Below, piece after piece: positions 40,853 to 50,403 of a DNA stretch of 64,000 nt. This stretch comes from Arthrobacter zhaoxinii (lineage in GTDB: Bacteria > Actinomycetota > Actinomycetes > Actinomycetales > Micrococcaceae), in the NCBI RefSeq assembly GCF_025244925.1, contig NZ_CP104275.1:3038001-3102000 (forward strand), in the 5' to 3' direction. Each line of letters starts with the position of its first letter. Position 1 is the stretch's first letter. The notes beneath the pieces are model-generated. The model saw only the letters and a list, made by a program, of their open reading frames with translations. It was not told the DNA's origin and ran no database searches. Both the position numbers and the translations under genes were made by a program.

Positions 40853-42250
40853 ATGATCGAGACCATGGCCTTCGACCGGGCCGACGCCGCCGCAGAGCAG
40901 CACCAGAAGACGCGGCCGCGCTGGCTCACCCGTCTCCCCTGGCGGACCGGCGAGGACTGGGAACGCCCGGGGCCCACCCGCGACCAGCAGCGCCACGACG
41001 TCATCGGAACCCTGGTCCTGCTGGTGGTCTCCGCGTTCATTTTGGAGGTGAGCCGCGGAATCGGCGCCCTGGCCGGGGAAACCGAGCCCATCTGGATCCA
41101 GCACCTGGCGCTGGCTCTGATTATCCTGCCCTTGGTGGTGCGCCGACGTTACCCGGTGGCGGTCATGCTGGTCTGCAGCGCCGTGTTCCTGGGCCTGGGA
41201 CTGCTGGTGCCCATGGTCGCCACCCAGATGACCTTCCAGGCGGCCTATTTCGCCTCGCTCTACACAGCCGTGGCATGGGCGAAGGACCGAAGGATGCTCT
41301 GGCTCGGCACCACCGTGGTTATTGCGGTGATGGCCTTGTGGGTCATCCTCTCCTTCACCGTCTCGTCCTCCTATGACGGCATGCTGGAACGGATCACGGA
41401 AGGCGATGACACCTACCGCGGATTCCTGCCGCCGCTGGTTTCCCTGGCCCTGTACAACCTGGCGATCAACGCGGCGTTCTTCGGCGGAGCCATCATGTTC
41501 GGCATGAGTGCCTGGCGCAGCGCGCACCAGCGTGAACTTCTTGTCCGGCAGTCCGCGCAGCTGGAACTCCAGGCGACGGAACTGGCCCGGCAGGCGGTGC
41601 TGGACGAGCGGCTGCGCATCGCGCGGGAGCTGCACGACGTCGTCGCGCACCACATCTCGGTGATCGGCGTCCAGGCCGGCGCGGCCCGGCGCGTGCTGGA
41701 GAAAAAGCCGGAAGCTACGGCGGGCGCCCTGCAGACCATTGAGGCCTCCTCCCGGGAGGCGGTCGAGCAGATGCGCTCCCTGCTGGGCGTGCTCCGCGCC
41801 GGCGGGGACCCGGGCCCAGAGTCCGACGGCGGTGCGCGGCGCAGTCCGGAGCCCGGCCTGGCGGACGTCCCCGAACTGGTGCAGGAGCAACCGGGACTGT
41901 CGGTGTCCTACCACCGGTCCGAGGACGCTCCCGGCGCCCTGGACCGGGTCCCCGCGCCCATGGGCCTCTCGATTTACCGGACGGTTCAGGAGTCCCTCGC
42001 CAACGTCCGCAGGCACTCCACCGCAGGGGCCGCCGTCGTCGCGCTCCGGACCGGCACCACGGAGACAGGGAACCGCTGGGTGGAAGTCGAAACCGTGGAC
42101 AACGGCAGGCCGCGCGCCGGGGACACTGCGGGGTCCGGCTTCGGTATCCGGGGCATCCGTGAGCGTGCTGACCTGCACGGCGGCATCGCCGAAATAGGTC
42201 CGCGGTCCGGCGGCGGCTGGCGCGTCAGGGTCCGCTTTCCGGTGCGTTGA
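40853..42250 (+). CDS. Two-component sensor histidine kinase, NarL/HisKA_3 type
   Basis: 465-residue membrane kinase. About six helices occupy residues 55-225 and form the sensor. The dimerisation and phosphoacceptor site is RIARELHDVVAHHISVIGV near residue 259, with His in ELHD. The HATPase has the N box YRTVQESLANVRRHS near 374 and the G box GSGFGIRGIRERADLHGG near 430. ATG 40853 is chosen; ATG 40865 is an alternative. The response regulator gene follows after 77 bp, and then an ABC exporter that the pair may control, a common arrangement in actinobacteria. The signal is unknown. Confidence 0.9.
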   Translation: MIETMAFDRADAAAEQHQKTRPRWLTRLPWRTGEDWERPGPTRDQQRHDVIGTLVLLVVSAFILEVSRGIGALAGETEPIWIQHLALALIILPLVVRRRYPVAVMLVCSAVFLGLGLLVPMVATQMTFQAAYFASLYTAVAWAKDRRMLWLGTTVVIAVMALWVILSFTVSSSYDGMLERITEGDDTYRGFLPPLVSLALYNLAINAAFFGGAIMFGMSAWRSAHQRELLVRQSAQLELQATELARQAVLDERLRIARELHDVVAHHISVIGVQAGAARRVLEKKPEATAGALQTIEASSREAVEQMRSLLGVLRAGGDPGPESDGGARRSPEPGLADVPELVQEQPGLSVSYHRSEDAPGALDRVPAPMGLSIYRTVQESLANVRRHSTAGAAVVALRTGTTETGNRWVEVETVDNGRPRAGDTAGSGFGIRGIRERADLHGGIAEIGPRSGGGWRVRVRFPVR

Positions 42251-42327
42251 CCGCTACCGTGGGTGCCGGGGGCGGTACCGTGCCGTGGGCTGGGGCATGC
42301 CCCTGCGAAAAGGAGAGACACAAGTCG

Positions 42328-43068
42328 ATGGAACCGATCCGGGTCCTGCTGGCCGATGACCAGGCCCTGCTGCGGGCGGGGTTTGCCATGATGCTTTCAG
42401 TTGAAGACGAAATCGAGGTGGTGGGGCAGGCCGCCAACGGCCGCGAAGCGGTGGACTTCGCTGCGGCGCATCCCGTGGACATCATCCTCATGGACGTGCA
42501 GATGCCGGTGCTGGACGGCATCCGGGCCACCGAACAGGTGGTGCAGGCCGGCACCGCGAAGGTCATCATCCTCACCACCTTTGAACGCGACGACTACCTG
42601 TTTGACGCCATCAGCGCCGGGGCGAGCGGCTTCCTGCTCAAGAACTCCGATCCGGATGACCTGGTCGCCGCGGTCCATGCGGTGGCCTCCGGCCATGCCC
42701 TGCTGGCGCCGGAGATGACCGTCCGGATGATCGAGCGCTTCGCCCGGCAGCTGCATGCCGAGGCCGCGGGGTCGCCGACAAGTCCGGCGGGCACCCCGGC
42801 TGCCGGGATCCGTCCGCCGGCCGGCTCCAGCCAGCAGCGGAAACTGCTGGCTTCGCTCACCTCCCGCGAGCGCGAAGTACTGGTGAACGTGGCCGCCGGG
42901 CGCAGCAATGCCGAGATTGCCGCGGGCATGTTCGTGGCCGAAGCGACCGTCAAAACCCACGTCTCCAATCTGCTGGGCAAGATCCAGGTCCGGGACCGGG
43001 TGCAGGCCGTGGTGTTCGCGTACGAGTCCGGCCTCATCCTCCCGGGGGATAAGCCCGCCGCCGGCTGA
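42328..43068 (+). CDS. LuxR/NarL-type response regulator
   Basis: 246-residue regulator paired with the kinase upstream. The receiver domain begins IRVLLADDQALLRAGFAMML. The phosphorylated Asp is in DIILMDVQMP near residue 54, and the conserved Lys is in FLLKNSDPDD near 106. The LuxR HTH is at 177-235: LTSREREVLVNVAAGRSNAEIA. A Pro/Ala/Gly-rich linker of about 25 residues (SPTSPAGTPAAGIRPPAGS) is longer than usual between the domains. AAAAGGAG lies upstream of ATG 42328 with somewhat long spacing. Likely targets are the adjacent ABC transporter genes. Confidence 0.92.
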   Translation: MEPIRVLLADDQALLRAGFAMMLSVEDEIEVVGQAANGREAVDFAAAHPVDIILMDVQMPVLDGIRATEQVVQAGTAKVIILTTFERDDYLFDAISAGASGFLLKNSDPDDLVAAVHAVASGHALLAPEMTVRMIERFARQLHAEAAGSPTSPAGTPAAGIRPPAGSSQQRKLLASLTSREREVLVNVAAGRSNAEIAAGMFVAEATVKTHVSNLLGKIQVRDRVQAVVFAYESGLILPGDKPAAG

Positions 43069-43173
43069 GCCCCGCAGGTTCCATCCCGCGGCCGATCCGC
43101 TCCGGCGTCCTTCTGCCTAAGCTCGAAGCAGAAGACAACCGCCAGGCCCGGCTTCCGCCGAAAGGAACAGCCC

Positions 43174-44055
43174 ATGTTGCAGGTCCGCAACCTCACCCGA
43201 CGCTTCGGGGACAAGACCGCCGTCGACGACGTCACGTTCGACATTCCGTCCGGCCGCATGACCGGCTTCGTCGGCGCGAACGGCGCCGGCAAGACCACCA
43301 CCATGCGCATGATCATGGGCGTGCTGACCGCCACGTCCGGCGACGTACTGCTGGACGGTTCCCCCGTGACCGCCGCGCAGCGGGCGCAGTTCGGGTACAT
43401 GCCCGAAGAGCGCGGCCTCTACCCCAAGCAGCCCATCATCGACCAGCTGGTCTACCTCGGCCAGCTGCACCGGATGAGCCAGTCCTCCGCCCGGCGCGAG
43501 GCACTGGCGCTGCTGGACCGGTTTAATCTGGCCGACCGGAGCAAGGACAAGCTCGAATCGCTCTCCCTGGGCAACCAGCAGCGCGTGCAGATCGCCGCCT
43601 CGCTGCTGCACCGGCCTACCGCCCTGATCCTGGACGAACCGTTTTCCGGACTGGATCCGCTCGCGGTCGACTCGATGGTGGAGCTGCTGCGCGAACGGAC
43701 CGCGGCCGGCGTGCCGGTGCTGTTCTCCAGCCACCAGCTGGACCTGGTGGACCGGCTCTGCGACAACCTCGTGGTCCTGCAGAACGGCCGTCTGATGGCC
43801 GCCGGCACCGGCGACGATCTGCGCGCCACGGCACCCCGGCGGCACCGCATCACGGTGTCCCCCGACGCCGGCTGGCTGCGCGAGGAAACCGGGCTCACCG
43901 TCATCGATGTGGCCGGCCCCTCCGCGCTCGTGGAGTTCGACGACGACGTGCACGCCCAGCGCACCCTGGCCGCCGCACTCTCCCGCGGCACGGTGCAGGA
44001 ATTCGCCCCCATCCGACCTTCCCTGAGCGACATCTACCGTGAGGTGACAGCATGA
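43174..44055 (+). CDS. ABC transporter ATP-binding protein (NatA-like)
   Basis: 293-residue ATPase of an ABC-2-type exporter. Walker A is GANGAGKTT near residue 37; a degenerate signature LSLGNQQRVQIAASLL is near 131; Walker B is ALILDEPFSGLDP near 149; and the switch His is in FSSHQLDLV. The C-terminal 80 residues form the accessory domain seen in NatA/DrrA-like proteins. AAAGGAAC precedes the ATG. The stop overlaps the permease start (ATGA), so the two make one exporter. Substrate may be sodium, an antibiotic or a lipid; not determined. Confidence 0.9.
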   Translation: MLQVRNLTRRFGDKTAVDDVTFDIPSGRMTGFVGANGAGKTTTMRMIMGVLTATSGDVLLDGSPVTAAQRAQFGYMPEERGLYPKQPIIDQLVYLGQLHRMSQSSARREALALLDRFNLADRSKDKLESLSLGNQQRVQIAASLLHRPTALILDEPFSGLDPLAVDSMVELLRERTAAGVPVLFSSHQLDLVDRLCDNLVVLQNGRLMAAGTGDDLRATAPRRHRITVSPDAGWLREETGLTVIDVAGPSALVEFDDDVHAQRTLAAALSRGTVQEFAPIRPSLSDIYREVTA

Positions 44056-45281
44056 GCACCGAAACCCGCACCCCCGTGGCCACGCCCGGGCAGACTCCGG
44101 AAGCCCCGGACAACACCCCGGCCTGGGCAATCGTGACGCTGCGCGAAGTCATGGTCAAAATGCGCGACCGCACCTACCTGCTCTCCACCCTGGTGACCCT
44201 GCTGCTGATCGGTGGCAGCGTTTTCTTCAACGCCTACATGTCCGCCCGCGGCTCGGACCACACGGTGGCCGTGGCCGATTCCGCCGCCACCGAAATCATC
44301 GCCGCCGCGGACGCCGCCGGCTCTGAAAATGACGGCAACACCTCCTTCGAAGCCGTGACGGCCGACTCCCCGGAGGCTGCCCTGCAGCTGGTCCGCGACG
44401 AAGAGGCCGACGCCGCGCTGCTGCAGGAGGAGAACGGCAACTGGACCCTGACCGGGAAGGACGAGATCGATTCCGGGCTGCGCGGGCCGGTCTCCGAAGC
44501 CCTGACCGGCTATGTCATCAGTGCCAATGCCGCCGCCGCGGGTACCACGGCCGCGGAACTGACGGCAGGCAGCGAGCTGGACGAAGCCCTGCTGGAAGGC
44601 GACGCCGAGCAGGCCGTCATCGCCTCCGTCATTGGCTTCGCATTCAGTTTCCTCTTCTACATGGCCACGATCCTGTTCGGCATGGCCATTGCCACCTCCG
44701 TGCTCGAGGAGAAGCAGAACCGGGTGGTGGAGATCCTGGCCACCGCCATCCCCATCCGCCAGCTCCTCTACGGCAAGGTCATCGGCAACACCATCCTGGC
44801 CGTGGTGCAGCTGGCACTCTACGGCGGGGTGGCCCTCCTGACGCTGAACCTCACCGGAACCGCGGACATGGTGGGATCCATCATTCCGGTATCCGGCTGG
44901 TTCCTGGTCTTCTTCCTGGTCGGGTTCCTGATCCTGGCCGCCGGCTGGGCGATGCTCGGCGCCATGGCCAGCCGTTCCGAGGACCTGAACAGCAGCTCCA
45001 CTCCGGTGATGGCCATCATTTTCGCGGCACTCTTCGCCGGCCTGTTCGCCAAGGGACAGCTGCTGGTCATCGCCTCGTTCGTGCCGGTCATTTCCTCCGT
45101 AGCCATGCCCATCCGGATGCTCAACTCGGACGTGCCGCTGTGGCAGACCTTCGCGTCGCTGGCCCTTGCGCTGGCCGCGGCCTACGCGCTGCTGTCCTTC
45201 GCCGCCAGGATCTACCGGCGGGCCGTCCTGCAGAGCGGAGGCGCACTGACCCTGCGCAAGGCCATGAAGCTGGAGCAGTAG
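44052..45281 (+). CDS. ABC-2 type permease (NatB-like)
   Basis: 409-residue membrane partner of the ATPase upstream. The first helix is near residues 43-62, then a large extracytoplasmic domain (about 65-190), acidic and Ala-rich. Five more helices follow at 195-400, including IASVIGFAFSFLFYMATILFG. The coupling segment EEKQNRVVEILATAIPIRQL near 221 is the hallmark of NatB/YhaP-type permeases. Ends before a strong hairpin terminator. Probably under control of the neighbouring two-component system. Confidence 0.9.
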   Translation: MSTETRTPVATPGQTPEAPDNTPAWAIVTLREVMVKMRDRTYLLSTLVTLLLIGGSVFFNAYMSARGSDHTVAVADSAATEIIAAADAAGSENDGNTSFEAVTADSPEAALQLVRDEEADAALLQEENGNWTLTGKDEIDSGLRGPVSEALTGYVISANAAAAGTTAAELTAGSELDEALLEGDAEQAVIASVIGFAFSFLFYMATILFGMAIATSVLEEKQNRVVEILATAIPIRQLLYGKVIGNTILAVVQLALYGGVALLTLNLTGTADMVGSIIPVSGWFLVFFLVGFLILAAGWAMLGAMASRSEDLNSSSTPVMAIIFAALFAGLFAKGQLLVIASFVPVISSVAMPIRMLNSDVPLWQTFASLALALAAAYALLSFAARIYRRAVLQSGGALTLRKAMKLEQ

Positions 45282-45306
45282 CCCCGGAAGGGAGCATCAC
45301 AAATGG

Positions 45307-45334
45307 CAGGCGGGGAGCATCGGCTCCCCGCCTG
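45307..45334. terminator. Terminator between the ABC permease and acyl-CoA ligase genes
   Basis: Perfect 12-bp stem CAGGCGGGGAGC / GCTCCCCGCCTG with a 4-nt loop, followed on the plus strand by TTTCATTT. It stands between converging genes. Confidence 0.88.
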
Positions 45335-45351
45335 TTTCATTTGTGCTGCAG

Positions 45352-46905
45352 TCAGCCCGAATACTGCCGGCGCAGCTCAGCCTTGCGGATCTTTCCACTC
45401 GCTGTTCGGGGAAAGTCCTCCACCATCGTCACGGTGCGCGGCACTTTGTACCGGGCCAGCCGCGCGAAGAGGTGTTGCTGTACTTCTTCGGCCGTCAGCG
45501 CGTATCCCTCCCGCAGGCTGATGACCGCCCGGGGCACTTCGCCCCATTTGCTGTCCGGCACTCCGATCACGGCAACGGCAGCCACGGCCTCCAGTTCCGC
45601 AATGGCCTGCTCGACCTCGGCCGGATAAATGTTCTCTCCGCCGGAAATGATCATGTCCTTCAGCCGGTCGGAGATGAACAGGTACCCGTCGTCGTCGAAA
45701 TAGCCCATGTCCCCCGAGCGGAACCATGCGTCCTCCGCGTAGGCCTCCGCGGTGGCGTCGGGCCGGTTCCAGTAGGAGCGGATGACGTTGGGGCCGGAAA
45801 TCTGGATCTCCCCCACCTCCCCCGCCGGGAGCACCCCGCCGTCCGGGCCCGTGACCCGCACGTCGGTGAAAAAGTGCGGCAGCCCGGCAGAGCCTGCCTT
45901 TTCCCGGGACCGCGCGGCGGGAAGCGCCGTGGCACCCGGAGCCGTTTCGGTCATTCCATAGCCGTTGGAGAAGGACAGGCCGCGGGCCTCATAGGCCTCC
46001 AGGACGCGCAGGGGCACTGCGGATCCGCCGCAGGTGATGGTGGTCAGCGAGCTGATGTCCCGCTTGTCCCAGTCCGGATGTTCGCACAGCATCTGGTACG
46101 TGGTGGGAACGCCGCTGATGTAGGTAGCCGCATACTGTTCAATCGCGGCCAGCGTGCGGCCCGGTTCGAACCTGGTTTCCAGCACCACCGTTCCGCCCTT
46201 GAGGAGCACCGGAAGCACACCCATGTCCAGGGAGGCGACGTGGAACAACGGGGAGATCATCAGGGCGACCTCGGTCCCGGACACGTCATAGTCCACCAGC
46301 ACGTTGTAGCAGTTCCAGGCGAGGTTGGCGTGGGACAGCAGGGCACCTTTGGGCTGGCCGGTGGTGCCGGAGGTGTAGAGGATCATCGCCCCGTCCTCTC
46401 CCCGGACGGGCAGGTCCAGCCGGTCCGGGGACGCTCCGGCAATCACCGCGTCGAAGTCAGACACGGGCTGCCCGCCTGCTGCGGCCGGACCGACCTCCGG
46501 CGCGGCGCCGTCGGCGACCTCCAGCCGCACCGCCACCGAGGTGCCGGCCGATCCCAGCTGCGCCAGCCGGGCGAGCGCACCCGTGTACACCAGGACCGTG
46601 CTGCCCGAATCCTGCAGTGCAAACCGGATCTCGGGCGGCGCCAGGCGGGTGTTCAGCGGAACAAAGACGGCGCCCAGGGTTCCGGCGGCGAAGAACGTCT
46701 CCAGGAAGGCGGGATGGTTATCCCCGAGGAACGCCACCCGGGAGCCGTGGTCCACACCGGACGCCCGCAGTGCCTGTGCCAGCCGGTTGATCCGCTCGTC
46801 CAGCTCCGTGTAGCTGATGCCCCGGCCCTGGAAGACCAGTGCCGTCCGGCCGGCGGACTTCAGGCGCCGGCGGTGTATCCATGATCCCAGCCCCTGGTTT
46901 TCCAT
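45352..46905 (-). CDS. Acyl-CoA synthetase, AMP-binding (class I adenylate-forming)
   Basis: 517-residue ligase that activates a carboxylic acid to its CoA thioester via an acyl-adenylate. The P-loop-like motif ILYTSGTTGQPKGALLSH is near residue 175, the A5 region NGYGMTETAPG near 315, the A7 motif WFRSGDMGYFDDDGY near 394, and the catalytic Lys in RTASGKIRKAEL near 500. It lies four bases after the stop of a NitT/TauT-type binding protein, so they are co-transcribed. This suggests the ligase acts on the compound the binding protein helps to import (inference). Substrate unknown. Confidence 0.9.
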   Translation of the reverse strand: MENQGLGSWIHRRRLKSAGRTALVFQGRGISYTELDERINRLAQALRASGVDHGSRVAFLGDNHPAFLETFFAAGTLGAVFVPLNTRLAPPEIRFALQDSGSTVLVYTGALARLAQLGSAGTSVAVRLEVADGAAPEVGPAAAGGQPVSDFDAVIAGASPDRLDLPVRGEDGAMILYTSGTTGQPKGALLSHANLAWNCYNVLVDYDVSGTEVALMISPLFHVASLDMGVLPVLLKGGTVVLETRFEPGRTLAAIEQYAATYISGVPTTYQMLCEHPDWDKRDISSLTTITCGGSAVPLRVLEAYEARGLSFSNGYGMTETAPGATALPAARSREKAGSAGLPHFFTDVRVTGPDGGVLPAGEVGEIQISGPNVIRSYWNRPDATAEAYAEDAWFRSGDMGYFDDDGYLFISDRLKDMIISGGENIYPAEVEQAIAELEAVAAVAVIGVPDSKWGEVPRAVISLREGYALTAEEVQQHLFARLARYKVPRTVTMVEDFPRTASGKIRKAELRRQYSG

Positions 46906-46909
46906 GGCG

Positions 46910-47920
46910 CTACTGCACCGTCATGGCATCGACGTCCGGTTCCTTTGCCACAAACTCGTACTTCATCATGAGGGCACCCATATCGTCCAGCTGGTCGCTT
47001 CGAAGTTCGGCATCGAACTCCTCCATGGCCAGGTTCTCGGCGACTGCCGGGTCCATATCCATGAACGCCGGAAGGGTGGCGCGGACGTCGTCGATGTTGG
47101 CCTGCGCAGAGGTGAGCGTTTCGGTGACGGCTTCCTTGAACGCCGTGACAGTTTCCGCGTTTTCCTCCGCGTACCGGCCGGAGGTAAACGTGACCATCGT
47201 AGGCATCCCGGGGACCGCTTCCTGGTTCGGATAGCCCACCAGGACATAGTCAGGATTGGCCAGGGCACGGCTCAGGAAAGGCTCGGGCAGCCAGATTGCG
47301 TCGGTGTTGCCGAGCTCGAGCTGGGCTTCCATATCCGGGAAGGGCAGCTCGTTGAACTTGATCTGCTCCGGATCGGCGCCGGCCAGGGCGGCGCTTTCCA
47401 TGATGGTCAGATCACCTTGGGTATTGACCGCGTTGACGGTAGTGGTTTTGCCTTCCAGATCCGCGAAGGACGTGATCCCGGAGTCCGCGCGGGCCACCAC
47501 GCCGTTGATGTCATTGCCCTCGGAGAGGGAATTCGAGTACCCGGAGACGATCTGCATATCCAGGCCCTTGTCCTTGGCCACCATGACCGACAGCGGGTTA
47601 CCCACGGCGAAATGGATATCACCGGTGGAGACCGCGGGCAGCATGGCCGCACCGCCCTGGCCCCGCTGGAGCTCTATTTCCAGCCCGTGCTTCTCGAAAA
47701 TTCCTTCGTCAATGCCGTACTGCATGGCTGAGGACGGCGCGATGGACAGCACCCCCACCACTATCTGCTGCAGTTCACCGGTGCCGGAACTTTCACTGCC
47801 CGACGGCGACGACTCGGCCTCGGAGCCGCCAGTCGAACCGGAGCAGCCGGTCAGTGCCAGTGCCAGCAGAACTCCGCCTGCCGCAGCGGTGGACAGTTTC
47901 CTGGTGATCGTGTTCCTCAT
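46910..47920 (-). CDS. ABC transporter substrate-binding lipoprotein, NitT/TauT (SsuA/NMT1) type
   Basis: 336-residue lipoprotein with lipobox LALTGC (Cys 26) and a Ser/Gly/Glu-rich linker. The binding domain resembles the SsuA/TauA/NMT1 family: VVGVLSIAPSSAMQYGIDEG, then GLEIELQRGQGGAAMLPAVS and a hinge near TVNAVNTQGD. Such proteins bind sulfonates, nitrate, thiamine precursors or aromatic acids. No permease or ATPase is adjacent; instead an acyl-CoA ligase gene follows at four bases. The ligand may therefore be an organic acid, which is inference. Confidence 0.87.
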   Translation of the reverse strand: MRNTITRKLSTAAAGGVLLALALTGCSGSTGGSEAESSPSGSESSGTGELQQIVVGVLSIAPSSAMQYGIDEGIFEKHGLEIELQRGQGGAAMLPAVSTGDIHFAVGNPLSVMVAKDKGLDMQIVSGYSNSLSEGNDINGVVARADSGITSFADLEGKTTTVNAVNTQGDLTIMESAALAGADPEQIKFNELPFPDMEAQLELGNTDAIWLPEPFLSRALANPDYVLVGYPNQEAVPGMPTMVTFTSGRYAEENAETVTAFKEAVTETLTSAQANIDDVRATLPAFMDMDPAVAENLAMEEFDAELRSDQLDDMGALMMKYEFVAKEPDVDAMTVQ

Positions 47921-48090
47921 GACCTACCTCTTCATTGTGGTGGTAAGAGTGGTGCCCTGGCCGTAACCCCGGACGGTGGCTCCATGAACCCGTGGCGGCG
48001 GCTGGCTCCATGTCACCCCGGATCATTGAGAATGTCAACAGTATTATTTTTCCCATACCGGCAGGGACCCCGGGAAGCGCACAAAAAAGC

Positions 48091-48123
48091 GGTGCGGTGG
48101 TCCGCAAGGCAGACCACCGCACC
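48091..48123 (-). terminator. Rho-independent terminator of malQ
   Basis: Perfect 12-bp stem GGTGCGGTGGTC / GACCACCGCACC with a 9-nt loop; on the minus strand it is followed by GC then six T. It lies 53 bp beyond the malQ stop. The rest of the gap 47921-48175 should hold the promoter of the binding-protein gene. Confidence 0.9.
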
Positions 48124-48175
48124 GGTGCTGAAACGAAATCTCCGCAACGCCCGGAGGCGAGGGCGGAGTGGAACC

Positions 48176-50344
48176 CTAGATCCCCTTCTGCATCAGGGCT
48201 GCCAGGGAGCGGAACCTTTCGTTCTGTTCCAGATTATCCAGCAGCACCGCGTCGCCGTCGGGACCGCAGAGGGGAATCCGCCAGTTCGGATACTCATCGG
48301 CCGTCCCCGGCTGGTTCTGGGTCTTCTTCTCGCCCACCAGATCCGCCAGGGCCACTCCCAGAAGCACCGAGGGGGTCTGCAGGATGAATTCGTGCAGCGC
48401 CTCCACGGTCTGCTGCACTTCCTCGCCGTGCATCTGCCCGGCCACCTGATCAGAGGCGGACTCCGGCAGCAGTCCGCGCTGCCGGAGCGCGTCCAGCACG
48501 GCCTCCTGCGCCTCGCTGTCCGCCTTCCGCTCTTCCTCCACCGGCCGGTTGAGCAGGCCCAGGGATTCGCGCAGGTTCACGTGTTCGCCGGCCAGGTAGC
48601 CGGCAGTCGGCGGGAGGTCATGGGTGTTGACGCTGGTCAGCGCGCCCACCCGGTATTCCTCGGGTGCCCGGGGGCCGTCCTCGGTCTGCTCGAACCACAG
48701 GATGGAGGTGCCCAGCACCCCGCGCTCGGCGAGGTATTCCTGGACCCACGGCTCAAATACGCCCAGGTCTTCGCCGATGACGACGGCGCCGGCCCGCTGG
48801 GCTTCCAGCGCCAGGATGCCGATCATCGCCTCGTGGTCGTAGTAGACGTACGCACCCTCGCCCGGAGACCCGGCCTCCTGCGGGATCCACCAGAGCCGGA
48901 TCAGGCCCAGGATGTGGTCCACGCGGATACCGCCGGCATGCCGGAGGATGGTGCGGATCATGTCCCGGTAAGCGGCATAGCCGGACTCGGCCAGGCGTCC
49001 CGGGTGCCACGGCGGCTGGCTCCAGTCCTGGCCGCGCTGGTTGAACATGTCCGGCGGTGCACCCACGGAAATGCCGGAGGTCAGCACATCACGGAGCATC
49101 CAGGCGTCGGCGCCGCTGGGGTGCACACCCACAGCGAGGTCATGGATGACGCCGATTCCCATGCCGGCCTTCTTCGCGGCCCGCTGGACGGCTTCGAGCT
49201 GCTCGTCGCAGATCCACTGCAGCCACTCGAAGAAGTCGATGCGTTCCTGCAGCCGGGGCAGCTGCCGGATCACGTAGTCGCTGTCCGGACCGGTGGCCTC
49301 GGCCCATTCCGGGGCGCCGGGGGCCAGTTCCTCTGCCAGAGCACACCAGCGGGCGAAGTTTTCCAGGCCCTGCCCGGCGTCGGCCTTGAAGGCGTCAAAC
49401 TGCTTCTGCCGGCCCGGGCTGCGCTCCACCTGGTACACATCCTGCAGTGCCTGCAGTTTGGCGGCATAGCTGGCGTTGCGGTCCAGTTCCGCCGCGGAGG
49501 TGTTAGCCGGGTAAAGCGATCGGGCCGCTTCTTCGGCCGCCTGGCGCCGGTCGTCGGTGAGGTAGGCGTATTCGGGTACTGCTTCCACCCGAATGTACAG
49601 CGGGTTGAAGAACCGCCGGGTGGTGGGGAGGTACGGGGAAGGCTCGATGGGGGGAACGGGCTCCGCAGCGTGGAGCGGGTTGATCAGGACGAACCCGGCG
49701 TCGTAATCCGTGCCCGCAACGGCGGCAAGGTCCGCCAGATCGGTAAGGTCTCCGATCCCCCAGGACCGGGAGGAGCGGACGGAGTACAGCTGCGCCTGCA
49801 CGCCCCAGGCGCGGTCGGCTTCCAGCGAGTCCGCAGTGTCGAGCCGGTCCGGGGTGACCACCAGCACGGCGCTGCCGGAGGTGTCGCCGCTTACCACTTC
49901 CAGACGGTGCCAGCCCAGTTCCAGTCCCTTGGGCAGGGGAACCATGGTGCGTGCCACGGCTGAGCCGTCCACGTCGCGTTCCTCCTCGGGCGTGGAGGGC
50001 CAGTCCAGTTCCTGCTCCGAGCCGTCTTCCAGGCGGAGGGTCAGCTGCGCGGAGCTGTCCGGCGGCAGGTGGACCGGCACGCTGCCCGGCTGACCCTGGC
50101 GGACGACGACGGTGGGCGGCAGCGGGCGCTTCCATGCGGCTGCCTTTGACTCGGTCAGGGACCGCTCCAAGTCCTGCTCTGAATCGGTGGCCAGGCCCAT
50201 GGCGGAAAGGACGCTGCGCAGCGTGGAGTCCGAAACCGGTTGCTCGGAACCGTCCCATCCGGTGAAGGTGGTGGCTACCTTGTGAAAATCGGCAAGCTGA
50301 TGGAGAAGATCCGGGGTGGACGGGGCTTTGGGCTTTTCACTCAT
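48176..50344 (-). CDS. malQ: 4-alpha-glucanotransferase (amylomaltase)
   Basis: 722-residue glycoside hydrolase family 77 enzyme that transfers glucan segments in maltose and glycogen metabolism in the cytoplasm. Active-site segments are present: the nucleophile region GIRVDHILGLIRLWW near residue 470, the acid/base AVVIGEDLGVFEPWV near 520, and the third acid in VNTHDLPPTAGYL near 575. As in other actinobacterial MalQ proteins there is an N-terminal beta-domain of about 150 residues. ATG 50344 has no strong ribosome site. It is monocistronic and ends before a strong terminator. Confidence 0.95.
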   Translation of the reverse strand: MSEKPKAPSTPDLLHQLADFHKVATTFTGWDGSEQPVSDSTLRSVLSAMGLATDSEQDLERSLTESKAAAWKRPLPPTVVVRQGQPGSVPVHLPPDSSAQLTLRLEDGSEQELDWPSTPEEERDVDGSAVARTMVPLPKGLELGWHRLEVVSGDTSGSAVLVVTPDRLDTADSLEADRAWGVQAQLYSVRSSRSWGIGDLTDLADLAAVAGTDYDAGFVLINPLHAAEPVPPIEPSPYLPTTRRFFNPLYIRVEAVPEYAYLTDDRRQAAEEAARSLYPANTSAAELDRNASYAAKLQALQDVYQVERSPGRQKQFDAFKADAGQGLENFARWCALAEELAPGAPEWAEATGPDSDYVIRQLPRLQERIDFFEWLQWICDEQLEAVQRAAKKAGMGIGVIHDLAVGVHPSGADAWMLRDVLTSGISVGAPPDMFNQRGQDWSQPPWHPGRLAESGYAAYRDMIRTILRHAGGIRVDHILGLIRLWWIPQEAGSPGEGAYVYYDHEAMIGILALEAQRAGAVVIGEDLGVFEPWVQEYLAERGVLGTSILWFEQTEDGPRAPEEYRVGALTSVNTHDLPPTAGYLAGEHVNLRESLGLLNRPVEEERKADSEAQEAVLDALRQRGLLPESASDQVAGQMHGEEVQQTVEALHEFILQTPSVLLGVALADLVGEKKTQNQPGTADEYPNWRIPLCGPDGDAVLLDNLEQNERFRSLAALMQKGI

Positions 50345-50403
50345 AAAACCAATCTATGGCCCCGGCCCCGCCGAACGCACCTTCGGGGTCGGCTGCCTGC
50401 CCG

